Of a stretch of DNA of 64,000 nucleotides, positions 9,979 to 20,442 are shown piece after piece. The notes beneath the pieces are model-generated. The model was given only the letters and a program-made list of their open reading frames with translations, made no database searches and was not told the origin of the DNA. Source of the DNA: Cunninghamia lanceolata. Lineage: Eukaryota; Streptophyta; Pinopsida; Cupressales; Cupressaceae. The position numbers and the translations under genes were made by a program. The stretch covers positions 2,897,001 to 2,961,000 of the forward strand of contig BSBN01000445.1 of NCBI GenBank assembly GCA_027924645.1, written 5' to 3'. Position 1 is the stretch's first letter. Each line of letters begins with the position of its first letter.

Positions 9979-11969
9979 TGACACCCCATGAGCATCCAGC
10001 AAGCCACTTAAGACTTTAACTAACCCTACTAGGAGTTTTAATATACACAAAGGTATACCTCCTTTCGAGTTAGCACTGTATGGTGAGCACTAATACTGGT
10101 TAGACTTGGCTTTCACCTTATCCTTTGATTTTTATAGTAGACCAGATGAAAGTACCTCTTGAGATCATTCCCTTGGGGTGAGTACTTCTTTTCCCACCAA
10201 GGTAGGCCTCTCTAAGGCTAAACAAAAGCAACACAAGTAAATGTTTTTGATCTCCAAGTTCATGTTAGGACGTGAGGAGAGAGCATACACATTTACTTGG
10301 TCACACTCGCATGGGGTTCATTAACCTTAGAAATTCAATGTGTGGAAGACAATGCAAGCACTTGTTTCTTTTAAAGCCCAAATCCAAATGTGATGAAAGA
10401 AAATGGTTGGTTTTAGTCCAATTTTTTATGTGATAGCAAACAATTGTTCATTTTATGCCCAAATTGAAATATGTTTGCAAACAAGATTGATTGAAATGAA
10501 AAGATGAAAAATAGAAATGAATGCACCTGGATTATTTTCACTTTCCAAGTTGTTGTATATGATTGATATTGCTGCTACTAAAGCTCCTTATGATCACCTA
10601 CAACATCAAAAAATGATATTATAATACAGGCATAAAAAATAAGCTCATCAGGAAAGGAAACTTGTAATTTTAGATACATAGCCGAATTAGATTTGATTAT
10701 TTTGAGACATTTTTGGTTTGAAAATAAAAAAATCAAAGAAGACACCCATATTAATTTTCTAAGAGCTTTCCAAAAATGTAAAGAAATCAGAAAAATTCCC
10801 TGTTTTGTGCCTAGAAATGTAGATTTATGGAAAACCTACAGTCGATAAAGATATGATTTTTCTGCACTGTATATGACCTCCAAATTAAATCTCGAAACTT
10901 GACAATGGGGGTTAGATGAATGCAAATTTTTACTACAAAAACCTCGAAGATGATCAAGCGAAGTGAGTCCCATCGGGCATGCCAAAATGTGTATCAAAAA
11001 ATTTGGATTTGCAAATGGAAATGATCAAACAATAAAATGCATAACCTAAATCAAAATCATTCAATACCTCAAAGATGCAAGATGAATTGTTTGATTGATT
11101 TGATATGTTGGTTGCTCACAATTCAGCATCATGACATTTGCATAGGATTGAGATGATAGATGGAAGATTGATAGATGGAAGATGATGATGATAGATGCAA
11201 ACGCTCTAAAGATATTTCAACAACATAAGGATACTCGAACTCAATGCCCCTTTGCAAATGGCTTGTGAGGGGGTTGATTTATAGGAAAGACTTGGTTCAA
11301 ATTAATGGTTGAGATTAAAAAGCTAAATGATTGATGTGGATGGATAGGATTGATTAGTTATTCCCACTCTTCAAGAGATTTATAGTCATGTGACAAGTGG
11401 AGGGAGGAGAATAGGTCTCATGTGTGATTGTGTACACAAATACTTTTATTTAATAATTTTATGTGTGATGGTGTACACAAATACTAAAATTAGGTCCCAT
11501 TAGTTATACATGTGAAGGATTTTAAATGAAAGTTGTACTACCACACATGATTGAATGGAGAGATGGACAAGTGTCAAAATGTGATGAGAGGTGAGGATAA
11601 TTAGTTGGAATATGTGAGGGAAATTAATTAAATAAATAAGATTTATTTAATTAATTGGGAAGATGATTAGGATAGGACTGGGATATGAATGAGAAATTAA
11701 TTAAATAAATAAAATTTATTTAATTAATTGGAAAGTGGGATTATGAATGTGAAATTAATTAAATAAATAAATTTTATTTAATTAATTGGCTAAGTGGGAT
11801 AAGGATGGGATTAAGATGGGATTTTAATTAAATAAATGAAATTTATTTGATTAATTGGCTTAATGGGATAAGTGGGATTAAGAGTGGGATTAGGACAAAA
11901 TGCTACATGGTGTCTAAGTAATGTTTTTGACTAGGTGTTGCAGGACATGGACAAATTTGGGTGTCTACA
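9979..11969 (+). repeat. Element G 3' LTR (about 2.0 kb) with internal hairpin repeats
   Basis: This LTR is bounded by TGACACCCC and GGGTGTCTACA. It contains a 24-bp direct repeat at 11420-11443 and 11461-11484, each with the palindrome TGTGTACACA. Near its 3' end, 11621-11860 holds four self-complementary AT units. There is no coding potential. The second LTR is not in the window, so the borders rest on end motifs only. Confidence 0.55.
11621..11860. repeat. Four tandem AT-rich hairpin units in the element G LTR
   Basis: Units near 11622-11656, 11694-11729, 11752-11787 and 11823-11857 each read AATTAATTAAATAAATAA followed by its near-exact reverse complement. They are separated by 25-40 bp of GGGATTA-type sequence. 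Each unit can form a stem of about 15 bp. Confidence 0.85.
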
Positions 11970-12689
11970 CCTAGTAGCAAAAGATAGTTACCATTATATG
12001 ATTTAGAATCCATTGATTTAATAGAAGAATTCTTTTGATAGAGTTGATATCTACATGCTTCTAAGATACTTTTCTTCAATGTTTCTCACATCCAACACCT
12101 AACTAATCACAATCCAACCATTCTCCATTCACATGAGTAGATAGGTATATGCATCATCACAGAATACCAATTGTCTAACTATCCAACCAACCAATGGAAC
12201 ACCAAGAGTCACAAAGCTATATGTTGACCATATCATAAAATCAATATATCACCAAACATGACACCTCCATGTGGATAATCATTATAGAAGACTATATGTT
12301 GTTACATATTAAATATTAATAGTTTATTACTAACTATAGTCAATGTATTCATGTGTTCTTTTATAACCACCACTACCAACCATAAGCTTTTGTAACACAT
12401 ACAACCATCTAACCAATTTTTTCAACTTTTAGTATTGTAGAACATTCTCATAACATAACCAAGCCTCTAGATTGTTCCACATGAACTTCAACTCTGTTAC
12501 AAGTGCACCTGCATTATTATTTATGCTTCTAATAGCACAATTAAATATGTAGTTGTGAGTACTTCTTCAAATAACTCATGGTTAAATTTCCATAGCATCA
12601 CCACATGTAGAGATATCTCGATGCTATATCGCAACATCTAAAACTCATCACATCCTATCACATTACATTTTATCATTGTTCAATAGTTT
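11970..12689. other. Unassigned AT-rich DNA
   Basis: I see no coding region, LTR end, primer site or tandem repeat here. It is the flank of element G and may be an old, unrecognisable repeat. Confidence 0.5.
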
Positions 12690-14880
12690 CCATATAAACT
12701 CAGGAACTTTCCATCTCTCCTATCTCTCTCTCTCTCTCTGTGATCTATCCACCTCCTAGTTAAATCCTTTTCCTAGCTTTCCTAGTTTTCCTTTTCCTTT
12801 CCAATTTCTGAGAGAGAGAGTCCTAGATTTCTTGTTTTCATTTCCTTCATCAATAAGGGAGAGGGAGAGATAAGGAGATAGAGGAATGATAGGGGAGAGA
12901 GAGGCAAGAGATAGAGAGATAGAAAGATAAAAAGACAGAGGAGATAGATATGGAGACATAGAGGAGACATAGGGGAAAGATAGAGAGATAAAGAGTGAGA
13001 GGGATGTCCAGAGAGACAGGGAGAAGGATTGAGAGGTAGAGGGATGATAGAGATAGGGAGATAAGGGAGAGATAGGGAGATAGAGGTTTAGGGTTGCTTG
13101 AGTTTAGGGGTTAGGGGTTAGGGTTTAGGGGCATTATTTAGGGTTTTGGAGTTTTGGGAGAGAGAGAGAGAGGGTTGCTTGGGGTTAGGGGTTAGGGTTT
13201 AGGGGCATTATTTAGGGTTTATGAGTAGCATTGCTCAAGTTTAGGGTTTAGAGTTTAGGGTTTAGGTTTTAGGGGTTAGGGTTTAGGGGAATTATTTAGG
13301 GTTTAGAGGTTTAGGGTTGATCAAGTTTAGGGTTTAGGGTTTAAGGGTTTAGAGTTAAGGGTTTAAGGAGAGATAGAGAGAGGGGACTACTAGAGATTGG
13401 GACAGATAGAGGGGAGAAATAGGGAGATAGAGAGTGAGACATAGAGAGAGATTGAGAGGTAGAGGGATGATAGAGATAGGGAGATAGAGGTTTAGGGTTG
13501 CTTGGGTTTAGGGGCATTATTTAGGGTTTAGGGTTTATGGTTTTATGGTTTAGGGAGATAGAGAGTGAGGGACATGGCCATAGACATAGGGAGAGAGATT
13601 GAGAGGTAAAGGGACAAAGGCAATAGGGAGATAGGGGAGAGATAGGGAGATAGCGGTTTTGGGTTACTTGGGTTTGGGGTTTAGGATTTAGGGGTTTAGG
13701 GTTTCTCCAGTTTAGGGGTTAGGGGTTAGGGTTTAGGGTTTATTGTTTAGGGGTTATGGGTTCAGGTTTAGAGGTTTAGGGTTTAGGGTATATATAGAGA
13801 GATGAATGATAGGGAGATATAGAGCTGACTAAGGAGAGAGATAAGGAGATAGAGAGTGAGGCACATGACCAAGGACATAGGGAGAGAGATTAAGAGGAAG
13901 AGGGATGATAGAGATATGGAGATAGGGGAGAGATAGGGAGATAGAAGTTTAGAGTTGCTTGGATTTAGGGTTTAGGGGTTTGGGGTTTAGCGTTCCTCAG
14001 GTTTGGAGATAGCTAGATAGAGATAGAGGAGATAGATAGGGAGAGATAGAGGAGATAGATGGGAGAGATAGAGAGATAGAGAGTGAGAGATGTCTAGAGA
14101 GATAGGGAGAAGGATTGAGAGGTAGAAGGATGATATAGATAGGGAGATAAGGAAGAGATAGGGAGATAGGGGTTTAGGGGTTAGGGGTTAAGGTTTAGGG
14201 GTTAAGGTTTACAAGTTTAGGGTTTAGTGTTTAGATAGAGGAGACCAATAGGGAGATATAGGGAGTGGGGGACATGGCCAGAGACATAGCAAGAGATAGG
14301 GATATAGAGAGTGAGGGACATGGCTAGAGACATAGGGAGAGAGATTGAGAGGTAGAGGAATGATAGAGATAGGGAGACAAGGAGATAGGTAGATAGAGGT
14401 TTAGGGTTGATTGGGTTTAGTGTTTAGGGTTTCTCAGGTTTAGGGTATAAGGGTTATGGCTTAGGGCATAGGGGCATTATTTAGGTTTTATGGTTTATGG
14501 GTTAGGGGTTAGGGTTTAGGGGCATTATTTAAGGTTTAGAGGTTCAGGGTTGCTTAGGTTTAGGGTTTAGAGGCATTATTCATGGTTTATGGTTGCATGT
14601 CAAAAGAAGTCTCTCTCTCTAAATCCCTCAACCCTAAATAATGCCCCTAATACCTAACCCCTAAACCCTAAACCTGAGCAACCCTAAACCTCTATCTCCC
14701 TATCTCTCCCTTATCTCCCTCTCTATCATACCTCTACCTCTCAATCTCTCTCCCCATCTCTCTAGACATCTTACTCATTCTCTATCTCCCTATCTATCCC
14801 TTTATCTCCTCGATCTCTCCCAATCTATCTCCTCTCTCTACCTATCTATCTCTCCTTATCTCTCTCTCTCTGTTTCCATG
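12690..14880. repeat. GA-rich and telomere-like (TTTAGGG) compound minisatellite
   Basis: Blocks of GATAGGGAGATAGAG type alternate with blocks of degenerate plant telomere heptamers (TTTAGGG, TTTAGGGG, TTAGGGG). A recognisable anchor, ATTGAGAGGTAGAGGGATGA and variants, recurs near 13027, 13449, 13589, 13889, 14113 and 14343, so there is an irregular higher-order unit of roughly 140-420 bp. A linked phrase, GGGGCATTATTTAGGG, recurs within the telomere-like blocks. From about 14615 the same motifs continue on the other strand (CCCTAAA, CTCTACCTCTCAATCTCTC). The left border (12690-12850) is CT-rich. Confidence 0.88.
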
Positions 14881-16439
14881 CACATACCCATTAGGTAGGC
14901 TATTTTACATATGGTGGTCATATCCTTTAGGTCTAATCACCTCCAAACATCACAAATAGATATAGAGTATAATTCTAAGCATCTTTCATAAAGACCACTT
15001 CTCTACATAGGTGCAACTAATATTCATTTTTCTCCATGTTTAATACTTATTCTTTTCCATTTTCCAAGTCCTACATGTGTCCAAGTTGTATTGTTTGTCA
15101 GATTGTTAGTCCTAGCTCTCATGGTTATTAAAATGTTAGTATAGTTAGATTTATCCTTAGGTAACATTAATTTACAGATTGTTACACAAACAACCACACT
15201 CAAATATAACCTTACCCAATTAAGGTTAACCTTTAAGGTTCTTTCATTTGGTGAGCCTAACAGATCCAACTATTTCAATCTTCTTATAGTCCATGCTTAG
15301 CCTTCCAAGAGAGTTCATGCCATGTTAACTTTGTATTATTTCCTCACTTTCCTCCTACTAGTTGTAGTAGTCTTTTTTTCTAAACCTATCCCTATATCAT
15401 ACTATTGTTGTTGACTTTTCTTTCTATCTTTGTCATCATAATCCTAGTTATCCTATTTTGAGCCTACCATTATCCTTAGCCTTGTCTTGTACTTCTTTTA
15501 TTCATGTCAATTTTAATGACCTCCAAGTTTTCCATAAATCATTCCCACCAAACCCTAGACCCTCACCCAAATCCTTACTTTCCTAAGAAAATCCCTTCCC
15601 CAAACATCATTTGATCATGTGGCTCCTTCCATTACTAGACAGATGCCCCTATTTTCCATTATTCATCCAATACAATCCCAATTTCATAGCTCACATTCCC
15701 ACACCTACATTCATAGACTCCATTCCCCCTATTGACACCATCATTGATAATCATTTTAAGGAGTATCCCTTGAATAATAATTAAACCATGGATTATCCCA
15801 TATCCCCATCTTACACTTTCCTTACCTTTGAACCCTTAGAATATGACATTTAGCTATCCCCACCATTACTAATCACACTTTCTAGCAATCCCACATAAGA
15901 CACCTTACCCCTCACTTCACCTATGTCATCACCAATTAAATCACCTCATTACTCTATTCAACCATAGCCATATCACCTCTTTCTCACTCCACAACTTGTA
16001 TTAACACATGATTCACCCCATGACATGCTACAGTCACCACAATACCAATTCACTCTACCATCATTCTTCATATTATCTTATGAATCACCATCGTTTCTTC
16101 CAATTCCTTGAGACATCATACCATGACACACATCCCTTCCTCCATTACATCCTCCCCAACTGTTTCCCAACATTGATAGCCCACTACCCATGCCACCTCC
16201 TTTTCATAACACATTTGACCATAACATTGCCACAACAATCATCACTCATCCTAACACCATCCCTCCACCATGTGACATTTATCTAACACATATTCCCAAT
16301 TATAATTATATCTACACAAAACTCAAGGTGTTTAAGTGCAATTAGAAGACCTTAACCCTCCTCCTCCTCCTTCCTCATCAATAGGATGGATTAAATCACC
16401 ACTATCAATTGACATCATCTTACAACCATCTCCTCCCAA
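14881..16439. other. Unassigned AT/CT-rich DNA, possibly leader of a decayed element
   Basis: There is no intact reading frame. Short frames are Pro/Ser/His-rich and broken. At about 15246 the sequence TTCATTTGGTGAGCC resembles an LTR end (CA) followed by a TGG-starting primer site, which would fit the gag remnant downstream, but I could not find a matching LTR. Confidence 0.3.
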
Positions 16440-16830
16440 AATGGTCTTGCTTAAATTTGATAATATAATGTCCAAGATGATCTCATTGAACATATGAGAC
16501 ACTTCTTTGTCTAAGCCACAATTGTCACCATTGATGATTATGTCCTTGCTAAGAACTCTCCCTCCACATTGATATAATATGCCCTTGTATGGTTTGACAC
16601 ATTACTACTTGGTTCTATGAATTCAATTTAAATCTCATGCATTGCTTTACCAACCACTACCAATTCAACATCAAGCCTAAGGTTTTCTTAGTGCATCTCA
16701 CACATTGCAAACAGGAGTCACTAGGGATTACTAGAGAGAGAGAGAGGTTCAAATTTTAAAGAGATGCAACTTTGTCGATTGGTTGAAAAGATGTTAACCA
16801 TGTAACAATAGAAATTTGCAAGTTGAATTG
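16440..16830 (+). pseudogene. Decayed Ty3/gypsy gag remnant
   Basis: Plus-strand translations in shifting frames give pieces that line up with the retrotransposon gag core: a Pro-Lys-x-x-Leu-Leu-Lys-Phe-Asp start near 16437, LVWFDTLLLGSMNSI near 16590-16635, and FTNHYQFNIKPKVFL near 16645-16690. In gag proteins these correspond to the x-x-WF-x-x-L-x-x-GSI-x-S block and the following F-x-x-x-YQ-x-N block. Several stops and at least two frame changes separate them. No pol sequence follows, so this is a fragment of an old element unrelated to the better-preserved copies in the window. Confidence 0.4.
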
Positions 16831-16895
16831 TAAGTTCTGTAAGTTCTAAGCATAAACCAATGAAAAGAATAACAAAAAATACCATTTGTATAGTT

Positions 16896-17035
16896 CCAAA
16901 AATGAATATCCATTTCTGGAAAATAGATATGTTTTGGGACCTCCAAAACGGATATTTTTTTGCAATAGATATCCATTTTGGGACCCACAAAATGGATATC
17001 CATTTTGGAATAGATATCCGTTCCAAATGGATATT
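16896..17035. repeat. Cluster of imperfect palindromes built on GGATATCCATTTTGG
   Basis: About six copies of a GATATCCATTT motif occur in both orientations within 140 bp. One pair, ATATCCATTTTG and CAAAATGGATAT, is perfectly complementary across a 7-bp spacer. Apparent reading frames here (Pro-Lys-Trp-Ile-Ser-Ile repeats) are a by-product of the repeat. Confidence 0.75.
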
Positions 17036-17099
17036 CTTAACATGCCTATGAAAATCAAATTTGGCCAATTCATGAATTTGGCTAAGTAAAGATGTGATT

Positions 17100-17770
17100 T
17101 TTTTTCTATTGCCATTGTTTGGTCCGCAATGATCCTGCACATACCCAAGCCAAGAATCTTCATGATTGGCCTAAACTTACGATTTTTCATCATCGCAACA
17201 AATAATTGACATCTTCCAGTTTCACTCATGTTTTCAAAAAATAGATTCTATATCTTATTCACATTTCTTCTACAAGTACGTTTGGGAATCTTATCAACCA
17301 TTGGTTTTAGAATATACTCATCAATTTCAATTAAAAACTAAGTATTTTTATGCAAAATTCTAGGAGGTGTTCTCAATGGAAAACTTGAATCACAACATAA
17401 ATTTTGGTCACTCAACAATTGATCAATTGGTGTATCATCTATATTCACATTTTCAAATGCATCATCATTTTCAATTGGTGATTGAAAAATTTCTTCAATA
17501 TCAATTTGAGATGGCAAAGATGATATATCTTGAACTCCCACATTTGATTTCTTAATTGCACAAAGTTTTTTTTATTCATTCCTTTTGTTTCTCCAAATCT
17601 TTCTCTCTCTTGGATGCTTCATCATCCAATTCAATCAGCAAAGATAGTTGACCTTCATTTGTGGACTTTAATTTCTTATTGTCACAAAGTTGTTTCATTC
17701 GTTCTCTTTTCTTTGCATTTTAAGCTTCATGGTCCTCCATTGTTAGATTTTTTTATCACTTCCTTGGCAT
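17100..17770 (-). pseudogene. Decayed coding remnant of unknown function, Lys/Glu-rich
   Basis: I do not recognise this gene. On the minus strand, pieces at 17338-17541 and 16846-17229 share one frame and are separated only by stops. An upstream piece (about 17575-17699) is in another frame, joined across a poly-T run near 17570. The upstream piece is charged and probably helical (RERMKQLCDNKK, DDEASKREKDLEKQKE). The middle is acidic (QIDIEEIFQSPIENDDAFEN). The last part begins MSETGRCQLFVAMMKN. Two RERMKQL/KERIKKL-like units suggest a short repeat. It could be a fragment of a transposon protein or a decayed host gene; the sequence alone does not decide. Confidence 0.3.
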
Positions 17771-18165
17771 TATATTGAATTCTATATCAATCTAAAACAA
17801 TGGTCAAAAGAACACAAAAAATATTTGATAGTTTATCAAGTTATAATACAAACCATGCACAATTATAATGTTTTTTTTTTCAATGTAAGACAAAAAACTA
17901 GTTAATTTTTTCAATCAAGTGTTGCAATCCCTCAAAACATGAAAACAATAAGTTCCAATATCATATTTGAATTTAAAACATGTAATTGGAATCCTGTATA
18001 TCAAAACAAGAACAAAAAGTAAACTAGTTTTGTCAACCAATGATGGGAGAACCTTAAAAGCATCAAAAGTCTCTTTTAATGTCAGAAAAAGCACATAACA
18101 GGGAATAAAATAGAGCATGTGCACTAAAAATTGCATGACATGCCTTTTTGTAGGTTGTTAGTCAT
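17771..18165. other. Unassigned AT-rich DNA
   Basis: I see no feature here beyond A/T runs. Short minus-strand open frames look random. Confidence 0.5.
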
Positions 18166-18229
18166 CATTTTAGATAGTTTAAAACATGCTTACATTATAA
18201 TGCAAGCATGTTTTAAACTAGCTAAAATG
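18166..18229. repeat. Long near-perfect hairpin, MITE-like or precursor-like
   Basis: A 26-nt left arm (18166-18191) is complementary to 18204-18229 with one mismatch, around a 12-nt loop. The arms read CATTTTAGATAGTTTAAAAC and onward. There is no coding frame. Candidates are a tiny foldback element or a hairpin RNA; no target-site duplication is obvious. Confidence 0.85.
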
Positions 18230-19975
18230 TTGAATAGCATCCTCTCTTCTACTCTTTAACAAACTCTCTTTCTCTCTTTATGTCTTCTACTCTCTCCAAA
18301 CTCTCTTTCTCTTTCTCCTTTAAAAAACTACAAAGGATTTGTAGAGGAACTGCTTCCTATGCTTCATGGGTTCTAGTGGTTCTTGGTAAGCATTAATAGA
18401 TAGCATAAAACTATTTGTGTGATCCCAAGAGACACATTAGCCTTTATGGACCAACTCATTGGCACATGCCAAGAAGTCATGGATGGGGAAACTTATATAG
18501 TATGGAGCGATGTTGGTCTTAGAATCCAATGAGATAGAATGAGGCTCAATGAGAGACAAATTCATGGATGGGGAAACTTAGTTAAGGGGGCAGGGTTCTA
18601 ATTTAGGGTTACTTGTTGATTGGAGTACTCAGAGCTCAATTATAGTTGCTACAAAAGCAACCCTTGTAAGGTAATTTTTAGGCCATATATCACTTGATTC
18701 TCCTTACAAGTCTAGATATGATTGTTTGTGTTGTTTTTGGTGTTTCCTCTTGGTTTAGAGTCAAAGGATGGTTCCTTACATTTTTAAGGAACCAATCAAG
18801 AAGTCATTACACTTGAGCCTCAACCTCTTGGATTGTGACTAGAATGAGTTGTTCCAAATTTTCTAAATAGAATAGAAGATGTTATCAAAGGGGTATAGAT
18901 TCAATTATTGATTGCATAATATAATGGATGAGACATCCCTTCAAAATGAACTAGGTCATAGGAAATTTTCAAGTGAACTAGTTATGTTATACCTAGTTCT
19001 TCTTTCCAAGACTAGAACTTGGTGTGTAGTGTACACCATGATGTGTGCATTAGAGGCATATTTTCCTTGAAGTTCCTTAGAGAATTATTCATCAACTATT
19101 TTTGGTTTATGTTTATGTCCCTACCTTGATTTTTCCTAATGCATGGTTAGTAACTTTGATGTCATATGCCCAAATCTCATAGATGTCTCTAGTGCATTGA
19201 TGTGTAGAGTTGAGATCCCTTATTCTTCTTTTTTTTTTGGCCTACTAATCAAATAGGTAATTGATCTCTTCATCCATAACATATTCATAGATAAGAGTCA
19301 TTACTATTTGATTTTACACTGGTAACACCACCATGATTGAATAATTGTATTAGACCATGTCACTGTTTCCTTAGCTTAATCTTCTTGGTTTGAAGCTTAT
19401 GGTCAAATTCATGGCCCAATTTGTAGTCTTCTTTCATCTTTGTAGAAGTGGAAGTGGTAATCCTCTAAAAGAGGATTATTTTTTATTTATTGGGTCACAA
19501 GAATGATTGCTATATTGTTTTCACATCTAGTGTTAGTTGCTAATGCTAGTCTTGGAAATTGAAGCATCTTTCATAAGGTTGTGGAGAGCTTTTATTTCTA
19601 GTTGGCTTTAGTTTAAGGAAAATTCTTTCCCCCCTTGATATTGGAATTTTCCTATGAATCATTTCTCTACAAATCACCATTCGATTTTGAGGAGAGATTG
19701 GAGAGCATGTCCTAGAAGAAATAACTATATAATTACATTTCAACACAAGTGAAAGGAGAAAATTAATAGTAGGTTCCTATAAATCATAACCTTATTAATG
19801 TTGGTTCCAAATTCATGGTCTAGGATTTCATGCTATCACATAATAACTATTGTAACTATGCATGTAGTGCATCAATAGGTAATCAATTGATGGTCCAAGA
19901 GAATCTGTACACTCAAATCTCCATGTGGTTGGTGAAATAAAAATTGGTTATACTAGGAGGGACAGATGCAACCTT
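18230..19975. other. Unassigned DNA without recognisable genes
   Basis: A CT-rich stretch (18240-18325) is followed by AT-rich sequence. I found no LTR ends, primer sites, knuckles or polymerase motifs on either strand. It may be an old repeat beyond recognition. Confidence 0.5.
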
Positions 19976-20442
19976 TTCTATACGTGGGAGAGTTTCTTTC
20001 TACCTATCCTCTATCTCTCTATCTCTCTTGTCCCTCTATCTCTCTACCATTCATCTATATATCTATCTCTTTCTATCTCTCTTTCTCTATATCTATCTCT
20101 CTTCCTCTCTATCTATCCCCATCCCTCTACCTCTTAATCTCTCTCCCTATGTCTGTGGACATCTCTTCATCTCTTTCCATATCACTATCTCTCCCAATAT
20201 CCCTATCACTTAATCTATTCTTCTCTACCTCTCTCTCTATCTCTATATATTTCTCTCAATATATATCTCCCTATCTCTATCCTATCTATCTCTATCTCTA
20301 TCTCCCTCTTTATCTATCTTTTTCCCTCTCTAGATCCCTTTGTCTACCTCAAACCCTCTCTCTCTCTCTCTAGGTTTATCTCTTTATTTATCTATCCTCC
20401 CTCTCTCTAACTCTATTTGCCTCTCTATCTCTATATCTCTCT
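19976..20442. repeat. CT-rich minisatellite related to the 12.7-14.9 kb block
   Basis: This is a mix of CTATCTCT and CTCTCTAT units. The stretch near 20124-20165 (CCCTCTACCTCTTAATCTCT, then CCCTATGTCTGTGGACATCT) is the reverse complement of the anchor found repeatedly at 13.0-14.4 kb. It is cut at 20442/20443 by the Gy3 LTR, so Gy3 inserted into it. Confidence 0.8.

Larger units (their letters stand above)
8148..11969 (+). mobile_element. Element G: 3' end of a plus-strand LTR retrotransposon, possibly Tat-like
   Basis: A purine-rich tract (ATATGGGGGAC, 9968-9978) lies directly before a TG...CA block of 1,991 bp (9979-11969). Its ends are imperfect inverted repeats (TGACACCCC and GGGTGTCTACA). 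A polypurine tract on the plus strand and no primer site on either side make this a 3' LTR. That tract resembles those of plant Tat/Ogre-type gypsy elements, from general knowledge. The internal part is cut at 8147 by the Gy1b insertion; what remains holds a minus-strand gag-like frame. The alternative, a minus-strand element with its 5' LTR here, lacks any recognisable primer site. Confidence 0.55.

Noticed and set aside
12756..12970. Leu/Ser-rich open frames at 12756-12970 and 19925-20552
   Set aside because: Translations of CT/GA microsatellite; composition alone explains them.
12690..14880. CRISPR array or true chromosome end at the repeat block
   Set aside because: Spacing and units are irregular, there are no uniform repeats with unique spacers, and the telomere-like motifs are degenerate and internal.
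16721..17229. Trp/Ile/Ser-rich frames on both strands at 16.7-17.2 kb
   Set aside because: The repeated Pro-Lys-Trp-Ile-Ser pattern comes from the palindromic GATATCCATTTTGG cluster, open on both strands at once. Only the part above 17,100 is kept as a possible remnant.
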